A DNA stretch of 64,000 nt from Sanguinoderma infundibulare (GCA_032821775.1 JAVLRN010000006.1:3286001-3350000); one strand, 5' to 3'; shown: positions 10,801 through 22,054, counted from the first letter of the stretch. The notes: generated by a model from the letters alone, not told the origin. Made by a program: numbers and translations.

Positions 10801-13800
10801 CGCAGGTTGCTGTGGAGATGACGGGATCGAAGGCTCGGACGGCGGTGGCGAGGAACGTTTGGGTGAAAGTGGTGTTCGGACATGCTGAGGCTCCGGCTCA
10901 TGCTCTGACTCGGGGACGGACGTTGGCTGGGAATAGGAAGTAGGCGCAGATGGAGGTGGGGAAGGTTCGCGTGGAGGTGGGGATGCGGGAGGTTTAGAAG
11001 TGGTGGGCTCAGGAGCTTCAGACGGCAGGACGTCACCCGAGGGAGCCTCCAACGGCTCTACGGGGCCTGTCTCCAAAGGTACAGATGTAGAGGGTTGATC
11101 GGATTCAGCAGGGATCTCGTCCGCAGGAGGATGAGATGCTAGCCCCTCCGATGAAACGGCGCTGACATCCCGTGGCCGAGACTTTTCGTGACCTATGTAA
11201 ACAACCAAATATATCAGAAGACTGGCGGCGGCAAATGCAAACGCAACCTTACTTGTCTTCGCCCTCTTCCTCGGGGGAGGTACAGGTCCGCGCTCGACAC
11301 CAGACCTCCCGCCCCGCTTCTGCTCGGGCGGGAAAATCCAACCTTGCTCGAACATCTTGAACGACTGCCTGCTGTCGACGTCGTTCACGGTGAGCGGGAT
11401 GTCCTGTCCACCAGGCGCCCCCATCGACTTCCGCTGCCTCTTTGGCTTTAGAGGAGGAACACTCGGCCCGGCCTCCGCCGTAACCTGGTCCCCTGCGACC
11501 GAGCTCCCTTCACCGGTCTCCAACGTCCCGATGGCCTCCGCTTCGAACGCCGCAACAGCTGCGGCCCCAGCGCGAGTCCGCGTCGCACGGAAGCCTGGGG
11601 ATGCGTCGAGAGCGGCATGTCGTTCTTCTCGCTTACGCTTGATGGCAGCACTCCTATCCCTGCCTTTCTTCTCTTTCTCCTTCTCCTTCTCCTTCTCTTT
11701 CTCCAGCTCCATCACTCTCTCCGTCTCCTCCGCTCTCTCCTTCTCCTCCGCTCTCTCCTTCTCCGCTCTCTCCTTCTCCTCCGCTCTCTCCCTCTCCTCC
11801 GCTCTCTCCCTCTCCTTCTCCTTCTGCCGCTCCATCCGCCTCCGTTTCAGTTCCTGTACCACGGGATAGGGAGTGGGCCTCTTGACCGGTGGCAGCGGGG
11901 GCGCAGGCGGCCGAATGAGCGGAAGCTCAAAGTTCAGCAGTGACTCGATCGGCGTGGACGTGAGGGTGAGATTAGTGTCCTGCCGGATCGACTCCTCCGA
12001 TACCAGGAGGTTGAGCAAATCCAACGGCGGCTCGAGGTCCCCAATGAGAGGCAGGGAAGCAGCATCATGCTGCTCGGGCCGACTCTCGATCTCCTCGACG
12101 TTTCCGTCGGCGACGGGCTCAAGTTCGGCGTCAGGTACCACAGCGGCTGGCGCAGGGAGGTGGACGAGCTTGTCGAGCTCCGCGAGCGGCGCCTGTGCAG
12201 CGTTCCGTATCCGGACTGCAGTCTTGTAGTAGGGCGTGCTTGGCTCGTTGTACGTCGTCGCATTGTCCAGCACGAGATTGATGTCGCGCTACACCAGCGT
12301 CAGTATTGTTGTGATGAATACGCGCCTGTGAACCTTGAATTGCTCACCTTGAATTCTGCCAAATCAAGGTACTCGTGTCTGTCCAGCTTCTGATCTATCA
12401 TATCCCAGCACATCGGGTGCTTGATCACGTCGTAGTAATCAGGAACCTCCGTCTTGCTCACGGGGGTCTTGAAGTAACCGTTCTGTCGGTCCAGACTGCA
12501 GCCACAACATCAGCCAAAGACCGCTAGACGTCAACGGAGGGCACATAGTGACACATACGCAGTGATCTTCTGGAACGCCAGCCTAAGCGGGCCCTCGTGC
12601 GGGAATAGGAAGTACAAGAGCACGTCCTGAATAGCCTCGGCCTGCGCTTGCTTGACTCGCTCGCGCATGCGGACGGCGTCGGTAATGGTGCGCATGTTCT
12701 CGAGGTCGTCCCTGAGTCCTTTCATGACCTACAACAGCGTTCGTGAGCTAATGCTACCACGAGCACAGATGACCGAATACTGACGTCGAGCTTGGCAGCT
12801 TTTTCCTGATCGGTCTGCTGCTTGCTGCCCGAAAGCGCAGTCCAAGGCTCCAAATGCAGCCGCTTGAGCAGAGGAGCACCCCGCCTCGCTTCCCGCTTCA
12901 GGCTCCAGTACCTGCAAACCAGATGTACGAACTCCTGCTTGTGCCGCACCTGTATCCTCGAGATGTAGTGCAGAATACGGCTGACGATGATCTTGGGCAC
13001 AAGCGGCGGACCCGGCTTGTACGTCTTGTTATACGCACGTGCGCTCTTGCTCGATTTCGGGGTTTGGTGGTGGCCGTCAACCTCGTCCCCGTCATCCGGC
13101 TCGGCTTCAAGTGCTGCATCGCGGACCTTTTGTTGTTCGGGCTACGATGGACGGTAGGATAAGCTGCTGTCCTCAGAAACGATCGAACCCAAAGATGGTA
13201 ACGCTTACCGGCAGGTGCTTCTCGCAGTAGCAGGCGAGGACCGGTGCTTCTGAGCCCTGGCTGGCCTTCATGGGCATGAGGAACTTCTCCTTCCGAGCGC
13301 ACGTAGCGTGGAACGCGGTGAAGCACGACGACTTGGTGCATTGTATGCAGGCACCATGCTTCTCATCACACACCGAACACCTCTAGAACGTCTCAGTATC
13401 ACCGTTGGAAAATGTAAAAATCAGGTACTAACCAGTTTCCAGCGCTGCTTCGAGATTTTCTCCACTCCAGTGATAGGTTCCATGAAAACTTCGTTCGCAA
13501 CCGCCGTTTCCGGCACCCATATCGCGCAGAGAAGATGGACCCAGTCGCCAGAGACAGTCTGTTTGAACGCGCCGCCTTCCTTGGGACAGAGAATGCAGGA
13601 CTAATACACCAGCGGTGAGCTTGCGTGCTTTATAACACACAGGAAACTAGCTCGTAATGAGTCATCTCATGCCGCCCTATAAAGAACAAAATCAAAGGCA
13701 GAGGCAGAGATTCCTGCCGGACCGTGTGGGGAACGTGAATTGGAACATGAAAGTATAGCCCTTGGAAGGGCATTCTGGCACGAAACGGGTGGATCTGGGA

Positions 13801-14800
13801 AACTATGCGATCTAATATACAGGCTCTGCGGTAGTTACCTGGTGTTTCTCCAGATGCCATTTCTGGAGTCGTGATTCTCAACCAGCATGACTCCGCCATG
13901 GTGAGAGCGAAAAAAGACAGCAGGAGGCAGGTCTCAAATGACGAAACCGCGGAGTGTGCGCGAGACTAGAAGGAAGCGACTCACGACTGGGTTCTCCGGG
14001 GAGACAGTGCATTTCCGACAAAGCCACTGTCCCTCTGGGATGTAAGGAACGCCGTAGCAATCTGAACATACGGGATTATGAACCCTTGTCAGGGTGTCGG
14101 CACAGGAAATAAACATACCCTGGTGGACTGCGAGGTTGCACCCGTCGCAGAATACGATGGCGTTGGCATTCTCTCCTTCCGAATCGTCACATATCGCGCA
14201 TGTGGAATCCTCGGACGGCAAAGCAATGTCGGACTTCGGAATATTCTTGGTCTGGACGTACGGGGTCAGGGTTGGCGAACAGGAAGTGGCGGGCGGACTC
14301 ACCAGGTCGAACCATTCCTTCTCCAGCCTATCCATGACGATCTCGAACGTCTCGTACGACACTTTGTCAAGCTGCTGAGCCTTCCTCTCCGCATTCAGGA
14401 CGTCGACCCATTCTTGGTCTACCAGAACCGTGAGCGAAATGCGCACGACAGGACCCGACAGGCGCACCTTGCTCGTCCATATCATACTCGACCTGAACCG
14501 CCAGATCGCTCTCGAGTGGCTCTGTGTACGCATCGGCATCTGCTCCCCCCTAAGCGCACTGCTGAACTCACCGATGTAGCGAATGTAGTGCTTCTCCTGT
14601 TGGAAAAGGGACGGGCCATTGTCTGCAAAGGCTTGAGCCACAGGCATGACGCCACACGAGACTCGGTAGCACATACACCCATACGACCGCGAAACCTGAT
14701 CGGCGACCCCAGCGGCTTGCTGCGTCCCCTCGTCGGTGATCTTCACGAATGAGACCTTGGGGAGTGGATTTGGCGCGGGCGACGCCACGCCGCGCGCCAT
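7808..14800 (-). CDS. nto1: NTO1/BRPF-family chromatin protein (PHD, extended PHD, bromodomain, PWWP)
   Basis: Predicted scaffold of a MYST acetyltransferase complex (NuA3/MOZ type), reading histone marks in the nucleus. The start is the ATG at 14800. Order on the protein: an EPL1-like N-terminus (SYGYNGPSLFQQEKHYIRYI); a PHD finger at about 14220-13985 (CAICDDSEGENANAIVFCDG, then WLCRKC); an extended PHD at about 13600-13190 (SCILCPKEGGAFKQ, GDWVHLLCAIWVPE, CSVCDEKHGACIQC, FHATCARK); a bromodomain at about 12700-12230 (DYYDVIKHPMCWDMI, INLVLDNATTYN); about 1,000 low-complexity residues; then a PWWP domain at about 8570-8100 (SFPYWPAVVF, VLVRFYE). The stop is at 7808-7810. Most introns are short; one in the PHD-ePHD linker is 384 bases (13601-13984) and one of 60 bases (11193-11252) keeps the frame when unspliced. 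The long acidic and proline-rich insert between bromodomain and PWWP is unusual. Confidence 0.9.
9060..9560 (-). repeat. In-gene tandem repeats: Glu-Pro run and Ser-Pro-Ala-Pro repeats
   Basis: Inside the NTO1-like gene the minus strand encodes a run of PE dipeptides (about 9110-9200) followed on its N-terminal side by about 18-base units giving variants of RxSPAP (about 9210-9530). The DNA repeats themselves are degenerate. Confidence 0.8.
10145..10197 (-). repeat. 18-bp tandem repeat encoding EESPVG
   Basis: The plus strand carries two perfect copies and partial third and fourth copies of GACTCTTCGCCGACTGGA, encoding EESPVG on the minus strand of the NTO1-like gene. The perfect units suggest recent slippage and a length polymorphism between strains. 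Confidence 0.85.
11655..11840 (-). repeat. Glu-Arg-Ala-rich coiled repeat (ERAEEKERAEE)
   Basis: Purine/pyrimidine-asymmetric repeats within the NTO1-like gene encode a highly charged EK/ER helix: REKEKERERAEERERAEE-like units and then a run of EKEK. Likely a single alpha-helix or coiled segment. Confidence 0.75.
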
Positions 14801-15087
14801 CGTTGGATGGAGACCCTATCAACACACAGAAATCAGATGCAAGGTGTGCCAGCCGCGCCAGAGAGCAGGGACGGGTCGAGATTCAAGCAGAACACGCGGG
14901 ACGGCGAGGAGGAGTTGGCGGTCGGCGAGAAAGGGACTTTGCCGTGGTGCGCGCGGGGCTGCGCCTATGTCGGTCGCGGCAGCGTGTCCGAGCTCAAGCG
15001 CGCAACGCCTCCTCCATCTTGCATATCGACTACAACGACGATTACGACTACGACAATCCCCTCTCTCTCCTTTGATCTGCCTCCGTT
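14801..15087. promoter_or_regulatory. Shared divergent promoter of NTO1-like gene and ARP2
   Basis: Only 287 bases separate the two start codons, which point away from each other, so both promoters must lie here or overlap the transcripts. There is no clear TATA box. A pyrimidine-rich tract lies just before the ARP2 start (about 15055-15075), as is common in fungal housekeeping genes. Confidence 0.6.
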
Positions 15088-16762
15088 ATGGACCCCTCAG
15101 TGCCTCTGGTTGTTGACAACGGCACCGGTGTGCGTACATATCTAATCGGTCCATGTATGCGCTCGAGTGGTCACTAACCTGTCCCCGCTGCTCCATCAGT
15201 TCGTAAAAGTGGGCTACGCCGGGTCCAACTTCCCAGAACATGGTGTGTACCAGGACCGGGCGGGCCATCACCCATGCACCCGCCCCTGACCATTCCATTG
15301 GTGCCTGACACGATGATCCTCCTCGTGCAGTATTCCCCTCCATCGTCGGCCGTCCCATCCTGCGAGCCGAGGAGCGCGTCGCGGGCTCGGCGGTCATCAA
15401 GGACGTCATGATCGGCGACGAGGCCGCGGAGAACCGCAACTACCTGCAGGTCACCCAGCCGATGGAGCACGGTATCGTGCGCAACTGGGAGGACATGAAG
15501 CTCCTCTGGGACTACACCTTCGACGAGAAGCTCCGCGTAGACACCCGCGGGCGCAAGGTGCTGCTGACTGAGCCGCCGATGAACCCAAAGGCGAATCGGC
15601 AGCGAATGGCGCAGGTCATGTTTGAGGAGTACGGCTTCCAGGGCGTGTATGTGGCCATTCAGGCCGTCCTGACGCTATATGCGCAAGGTGCGTCTTGTAT
15701 CTCCGGTCTAATGTTGAGGAAGCCTGCTGGAGGGTCCGAGGTTGCCATCCAATGGTTCAGATACCGAAACCTTGCCACTATCCCCGAACCAAAGCGCAGA
15801 GTTCGCCAGGCACAACCTCATGCCACGATGCTATCTTTACACCCCGGATCCGGTATGCTCACCGTTTGCACGCTAACTAGGTCTAACAACCGGTGTGGTC
15901 GTCGACTCCGGAGATGGCGTCACGCACATCGTACCCGTGTACGACGGCTTCGCGCTCCCTCACTTAACGCGCCGGCTGGACATCGCCGGGCGAGACGTGA
16001 CGCGGTACCTGATCAAGCTCCTCCTCATGCGCGGCTACGCCTTCAATCGAACAGCAGATTTCGAGACCGTCCGGGAGATCAAGGAGAAGCTCTGCTACGT
16101 CAGCTACGACCTCGACCTTGACACCCGGCTGTCGGAAGAGACGACCGTCCTCGTCGAGACCTACACCGTACGTCCCTTCCCCTCTCGTTAGCTGGTACTA
16201 TAGCAAAGCTTAACTCTGTGTTTGGGCGGTACGCAGCTCCCGGACGGGCGTGTAATCAAAATCGGCTCTGAGCGGTTCGAAGCCCCAGAATGCATGTTCC
16301 AACCGCACCTCGTCGATGTCGAACAGCCGGGTGTCGCAGAGATGCTCTTCCAGACGATTCAGACCGCAGCCGTCGACGTCCGCGCCGAGCTCTACAAGCA
16401 CATCGTCCTATCCGGCGGCTCGAGCATGTACCCCGGGCTGCCGAGCCGGCTCGAGAAGGAGATGAAGCAGCTCTACCTCACGCGCGTCCTCAATGGGGAC
16501 CCGTCGCGACTGAACGTGCGTCTCGCTATTCGTCCGTGCAGGTTTTTGGTTTGGTACCGATGTCATTTCTGTTTGTGCGAACGTACAGAAATTCAAGATC
16601 CGAATCGAGGACCCCCCGCGCCGAAAGCACATGGTCTTCTTGGGTGGTGCGGTCCTCGCGGACATCATGAAGCAGCGCGAGGAGTTCTGGGTCACGCGCG
16701 AGGAGTGGTTCGAGCAGGGCGCCCGCGCGTTGGACAAGCTCGCGCGCGGGGAGAACAACTGA
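15088..16762 (+). CDS. arp2: Actin-related protein 2 (ARP2)
   Basis: Subunit of the Arp2/3 complex that nucleates branched actin filaments in the cytoplasm, for example at growing tips and endocytic patches. Six exons fit: 15088-15129, 15200-15242, 15331-15687, 15881-16167, 16237-16515 and 16589-16762, all GT-AG. Markers in order: [15 protein letters not shown] (phosphate-1 loop), [55 protein letters not shown] (phosphate-2 loop), [14 protein letters not shown], ending LARGENN. The length of about 390 residues is normal for ARP2. The intron of 193 bases between exons 3 and 4 is longer than its neighbours. Divergent from the NTO1-like gene and convergent with the carrier gene. No lesions. Confidence 0.96.
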
Positions 16763-17383
16763 GCGTAGAGCCGTCATCGAAGCGGACATGCAGGGCATGT
16801 GTCGAAAGGAGGCAAGTTGAGATGGCCGCCCTCGCGACTCGGAGGACGATTTGTTAGTATTGTAATCATGCTGTAACAATGTTTTGAATGACGGATCTCA
16901 CATGATATCTCTTTCAACGGTATTCCTTAACCAACTCTTCAACGTTGGCCACCTTACATAGGTAATCTTGTGTAGGACGGCTTCCGGCCCGAACCGCTCC
17001 CGATCGCGCTGAATCCTGACATCACTTCACAAGTTCAAACGTTCAAGCTTCGTCTCCATTACTTGCTTTAACCGTGCCTTTACGTGTTGTTTGTCTTTGT
17101 TTGTACAAGCCGGCGAGGTGTCATTACATACCTGAGCTGCTTCAGTAGCGTAGTCAGTTCAATCTCATCCGTTCTCCGTTCTTCGTCTGACTATTAACCT
17201 ATGTAAGAGGGGTGCGTGTAACGTATAGTACAATGGTGATCTAAAGTATATGCATGTAAGTGAGCGGTGATGATCCATTATACAGGGGATAAAGCGTAGT
17301 CCATAGCATGTGCGGAAGAGCACACAATGGGAGCCATGCAAGTCTAACCGGGATGCAATGATGATGACGGTGCGGGCGAGGTG
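16763..17383. other. Intergenic between convergent ARP2 and carrier genes
   Basis: About 620 bases, AT-richer than the flanking coding sequence. It should contain both 3' ends; no ORF or RNA structure is recognised. Confidence 0.5.
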
Positions 17384-18557
17384 TCATGTCATGCGTAACG
17401 CAGCCTCATAGATGAAGAACATAACCGCGGCGTTGGGGATGACACGCATGAGGTGTGCGCTGAGGCCGCCGTATAACGACTTGGCGCCCTCCTCGGCGAT
17501 GACGAGGCGTAATGTTTGCCAGAGGCCGGTGTACTTGACCTTCCCGTCCACGAGTGGTTGTCGTAGTCGTGTTCGCAGAACCTGCCCGGATGTCAGCAAG
17601 CCCGGCGGTATTGCAGGAGTGTCTAGAGCAACGGACCTCATGAGGATACGTGATCACCGACGCAACGCACTTGGCCGTGCCCGCACTCCCAATCATGGCT
17701 ACCCACTCTTGCACGCCGCCCTTCCTTTTCGTCGCCCCGGTGAGCTTCTTCAGCCGCTCATAAAGCACCCACTGAATCGTGGTCTCCGTCACGCCCAGAT
17801 AGCTCGCGCTCAGGCCCTTGTAGAACCCTCGCACACCCTCCTCCCTCAGTATCTTCTTAATCATGCTCGCGGACCCGCCAAAGGACGACCGTGCGCCGGC
17901 GAACTCGGGCTTGTGCGCATCGAGCTGTAGGCGAGTCTTGACGACCCAGATCGGGTTCGTCGCCGTGCCAGTCGCGACGCCGGCTATGGCGGCGGCGGCG
18001 AGGTGCACCCACGAGTTCTCCTGGCCGTGGTTGAAGTTGTTGGCGATGACCTGCTTGCCGTTTCCATAGGTGAAGAAGTTGATCGACCTCGCGGGGACGA
18101 CGCCGACCAAAGTGGGCCCGAGCCCTTTGAAGAGCGCGCGGGGGGACTCTTCGCGGTATATGTCCCTGCGAGCGCGGCGTAAGCGTGGCGGACGAATATG
18201 GAGTGGAGAGATACGTACCGAATGATGTGCGCCGTCTCCACAAAATGCCACAGGAGACTCCGGCGGATGGCGACGGTCGCGGCGCCGCTGCCATCTATGC
18301 TGATGTGCGTGTGTTTGGCGCGGAAGAGGTCCGACTGCAGTCGCGTCTTCACGACGTCGAACGGACTCGTCACGATGGCGCCGCACATCCCGCCTAGCCT
18401 ATGTGCGCGGGCATACGCGTCAGACACGTTTCTCCAATCGCGTTGGTCGTGTTACGTAGAACACTCACCCGCCAGCAACGAAATGGTGCCAGGACTTAGC
18501 TGGCAGCCAGCTGACTTTTGAGGGCCCTTCTAGTGTCCGCGGGGCCGTGTCGGCCAT
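17384..18557 (-). CDS. rim2: Mitochondrial pyrimidine-nucleotide carrier, RIM2/SLC25A33-like
   Basis: Inner-membrane transporter of the SLC25 family, probably moving pyrimidine (deoxy)nucleotides into mitochondria. The first exon starts with ATG at 18557 (MADTAPRTLEGPSK... HHFVAGG) and joins to LGGMCGAIVTSPFDVVKTRL. Three carrier repeats are visible by their signatures: PFDVVKTRLQ, NPIWVVKTRLQ and YPHEVLRTRLRQ. Trp in place of the acidic residue in repeat 2 is typical of the RIM2/NAD carrier branch. Other landmarks: FTYGNGKQVIANNFN, GFYKGLSASYLGVTETTIQW, SLYGGLSAHLMRVIPN, ending ALRMT. Introns are short. It is divergent from the RPC25-like gene, 335 bases apart. NAD or FAD carriers are the alternative; the TETTIQWVLYE segment favours RIM2. 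Confidence 0.88.
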
Positions 18558-18892
18558 TTTCTAGGAAGAGAGAAGGGGGGAAGGGGGAGGCGGAAAGCGA
18601 AGAGAGGGAGGTGGACGAAGGCAAGTCGACGGGACGAGCTGCCGCGTCGCAGAGGGCGGCTATGCTCCTGAATTTTTGATGATGTCAGCCTGATAAGATT
18701 AGATAGACGCTTCAATGATCGAGTGCAACATCCCTTGCTCTGATCTCCTCCTCCTCATCCACGACCATCTCGTGCTCAGGTGCTAGCCTCCTCGTCATTG
18801 TACCCTATTTCCTGCTACTTGAAGGCTTCATATAGACTCGTTTTACTTCGCAAGGACCTTTTGTCAAACAGGCTGGTGCCAGAAGCATCGAA
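18558..18892. promoter_or_regulatory. Shared divergent promoter of carrier and RPC25-like genes
   Basis: The two start codons face away from each other across 335 bases. A strongly purine-rich tract at about 18565-18625 lies just upstream of the carrier start. No TATA box is obvious. Confidence 0.55.
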
Positions 18893-20748
18893 ATGTTTCA
18901 GCTTTCAATTATCAAGGTCATTCTCCTGTGCTATTAGTGAATGTCAGACTAATCTCCACCATTTTACCCTCCAGGACACCGTAGCTGTGCACCCATCGCA
19001 GTTCGGCTTACCCCCAGAGGAAGCCATCACGAATGAACTCAACAAAAAGTATGCCAACCGCGTCCTGCATGACGTCGGGTTGGGTATATGCGTCTTCGAC
19101 ATCGCGGAGGTAGGAGAGGGGAAGATCCGATACGGAGATGGTTGTCTGTGGTACAAGGGTAGGTGAGTTGCTCACATCTGGAAAGGGGAAGGGGGGGGGG
19201 TTCCTTTTCTCTGTGCGTTCCTTGACCGCGGGTTTCAGCGGACACATGGTACCCCCGTTGGAAGCTATAGTAGGGCACTGGTGTCCTGCGGCAATCTGCC
19301 ATGCCTACTCTTTCGCCGTCTATGTCGGTGCGTCATGCACCGCCTGGATCGGGTCGTTCTGTCTTCCACATATCGCTCTTTAGACGCACCAGTCCCTCAT
19401 CTCCACATGTCACACCGACAGTCTAAGAATTGCATTCATGCGTTCTTGTCTTCTGTCAATACGCTGCCCCGGACATGCCGGTGACCTCGGCCCACGATAG
19501 TTGGGCGTACGCCGAGATCTGCGGCGACGCGCAGGTGATTGAGAACAATTTTTCACACGTTCGGTTCGGCGCGGGTCTTGTACGCCCTTCGCGAGCGGCT
19601 TTAGGCGCAACGCCCGATATGCAGTGCTACACATGTATGCACGGAGTTGGTGGGTGCCGGTTTGAAGTGCGAGACGTCCTGCGATGTTCATATTGAAACC
19701 TCAATAGGCGTCCTTCTATTGTGGCCGCATTCAGATCAAGGGCGACCAATGTCGATGATTCTGCGGCCCAAGCTTCGTTGAGTTTTGAGCGATTAAGCGA
19801 AAATGCGAGCTCTTGAATCCGCCTAGAATCGAGGTCGTGTTTGACCGTATTAGGGAGGCTAGAAAGTGGGTATGCGAGCATATGCATAATATCTGACTTA
19901 CACTTGTACTACAAGATACTGAACATAATCTCGTAAGCACCCGATCTCCGACGTCGGCTCTCTTGGCACACGCCCACCAGAGATCGCTGCAGTATCATCG
20001 CAGAACGCACCTACTCTGCTTGGGTTGAAACCTTTCCTTTTCAGAGGGCCTCCTCTCTTGTGGCACTCGTGGGAAGCGATCACTAACCTACTGTAGTTGT
20101 CTTCCGGTTGACGGTGTTTAGGCCATTTGCGTCCGAGGTTATCCTGGCAAAAGTCAAATCCTCTGACGAGGACGGAGTGCGGCGTACGTCCCAATCTCGT
20201 AATCTCGCATTCTAATTTCTAATTTCTAAATCCAAAATCCCGCATCTGCAAGTGACTGTCGGATTCTTCGATGACATTTACGTGCCTCTGGTGTATCTGC
20301 CAGAACCGACGGCCTTGTGAGTCCACATCTCACTACATCGCGCCAGGCACGCACGGTGGAGCTTAAGTTGAAAATACAGTGATCCCAAAGAACGCGCACA
20401 CTTTTGGCTGCCGGGGTCAGAGGGGGCGTCTTCCCACGAGCTTCTAGACTCCGCGCTGACAGACCGGATGTATATCGACGCGGGAGACGTCGTCCGGGTC
20501 CGCGTCGAGTCCGACGAGTTTCACGATGACGAGCCGGGCCCGCCCAAGGCACATGAAGGCGTACAGCAAATACGGGAGAGTCGCCGACCGCCATACACAA
20601 TTACGGTGCGCGCATTTCCGCCGCCGCGGCGAGACGCCATGGAGGTGCGCTGATGCATTGTTATTGCCAGTGCTCGATGTTGGAACAAGGGCTCGGTCCG
20701 ACGTCTTGGTGGAAGAACGCCGGCGTTGAAACGATGGACGAAGGCTGA
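18893..20748 (+). CDS. rpc25: RNA polymerase III subunit RPC8/Rpc25
   Basis: Stalk subunit of Pol III (RPB7-like), needed for initiation at tRNA and 5S genes; nuclear. Exons that join in frame: 18893-18916 (MFQLSIIK), 18975-19158, 20097-20183, 20253-20316, 20380-20605, 20671-20748. Signatures: VHPSQFGLPPEEAITNELNK and VLHDVGLGICVFDIAEV (N-terminal RNP domain), VFRLTVFRPFASEVI, LTVGFFDDIYVPLVYLPEP (OB-fold of the RPC25 type), HFWLPGSEG, and GLGPTSWWKNAG at the C-terminus. The total of about 220 residues fits the family. The second intron (19159-20096) is about 938 bases, against 53-70 for the others; it still has a GTAGGT donor and a CACTAAC branch site 14 bases before TAG. No exon is missing between GDGCLWYK and VVFRL when compared with the family pattern. 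Confidence 0.92.
19159..20096 (+). other. Unusually long intron (about 938 bp) in rpc25
   Basis: The donor GTAGGT follows GDGCLWYK. The acceptor TAG is preceded by the branch-like CACTAAC at about 20080. Nothing inside is recognised as a gene; the open frames at 19410-19691 and 19627-19887 (minus) have no known motif. It contains a G-run near 19191-19200. It may be an old insertion. Confidence 0.75.
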
Positions 20749-22048
20749 GTGGGATCGGAAATGAAGAGGGTGGCATGTGGGTCATGTGTGGGAAGGTATG
20801 ATGGTTAATGACTCCTTGCTGCAGCACGGCTGATGCTCCCCGGTCTGGGATAGGTGTAGGTTTCATATGTTGCTTGAAGGTTTAAAGTTGGTCCCTGTGC
20901 GATTGTAGACGTTGCCGTGTTCCGCACTGCGTCCGTACAGCGGGGAGAGCAGCATCGACGTCTATGTGGTGGCGGCGATTGAGGACTCGTGATCCATGAC
21001 TCGAGCGTCCATGCTAATCACAGGCATTTTCGGGCACACGGATTCCACAGGAGAGTGGCGCGTAAGCTCCAACAGTGCCTTTGTGGCTGGATGGTTGACA
21101 AGCCGTTTGACCGCCACATCTCCAGGCGGAACACGTATGACGCGCCCGCAGCCGAAACGGATAAGAACTAGCAACGCGCTGAGCGCCCAGCGTATGTTGC
21201 TCAGTGAGGTCGTCATCAGCGACTCGCTAGTAAGTGCTCAGTAAAGTTCGAGGCCGTGACCCCGCAATTAATATCGTCTCGTGTGCGTGTTCGAGGGCTC
21301 GCCGTACCTGTCGCCCATAGTGCGCATGCGGTGTAGCCGCCAGAGATCCCCGTACGCCACACTGACTTACTCCCGATCTATTCGGGCATGGCGCATTGCA
21401 CCGGCTTTGTCTCGAACCCCGGCAATATTCAGCCATGCGCACCGCACGCTTCCCAGTCTGTCTCGATGTCATCGCAGACAATGCAGGTGTGTTCGACGGC
21501 AGGATGGTCTATTCACGTCGGTCAGTTGCCAGGTCGCCGGGTACATTCGCGAGCCGAATTACAACGTCGCGAAGCACCACGAGCGGGGGCACAGCGGTCG
21601 TCCGTTGTCTCCAATTTGCCTCCAATTATCATCCATTACATCGGCAACACGGCCCTGATGCTTCTATTGCCGGCAGGCAAGAGCGACAGTGTTCGGGGAC
21701 AGCGCGCGCCTCGGTACGGTGAAGCTCGGCCAGTTCTGGTCCATCGCCGGACCAAGGGCGGACTGCATTCCTCGGGCTGTCCGCTGGAGCTTTGGCAGGC
21801 GAGCCGCCCAGCGCATCCGTCATCGGGCCTCCACAGCACAAGTCGCAATTCGTGTGCATGGCGGTATTCAAACACCGTAGCATTAGGATCGCGGCCGACG
21901 CTGTCGGGCGGGGTCTACGCCCTTCCCAGCACACGCACACGTCAAGTCCGTGACACCGCTCTTGGCAAGCGGGGCAAGCGACAAGCCTCCCCCCGTTTCG
22001 CATGTGGCTACGAAGGGCAGTATAGAGAGTTGGGAGCTTAACTCTGCA
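20749..22048. other. 1.3-kb upstream region of laccase, no gene seen
   Basis: Several medium-length frames exist on both strands but none shows a family motif or a consistent splice pattern. Two sites match the metal-response consensus TGCRCNC: TGCGCAC at 21436-21442 (plus) and its reverse complement at 21320-21326. Such sites occur upstream of fungal laccases and metallothioneins; their role here is inference. Confidence 0.45.
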
Positions 22049-22054
22049 TATAAA
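22049..22054 (+). promoter_or_regulatory. TATA box of the laccase gene
   Basis: TATAAA about 81 bases before the laccase ATG, a normal position for a strongly regulated fungal gene with a short 5' leader. Confidence 0.7.

Noticed and set aside
11193..11252. Apparent membrane segment (VAFAFAAASLLIYLVV) in the NTO1-like protein
   Set aside because: It is a 60-base intron (GTAAGG...CATAG) that happens to keep the frame; splicing joins KTS to HEKSRP and a membrane helix would make no sense in a nuclear reader.
11357..11943. Leu/Ser-rich plus-strand frames opposite the NTO1-like gene, looking like membrane proteins
   Set aside because: They arise from translating the complement of Glu/Lys/Arg-rich repeats (GAG/AAG read as CTC/CTT).
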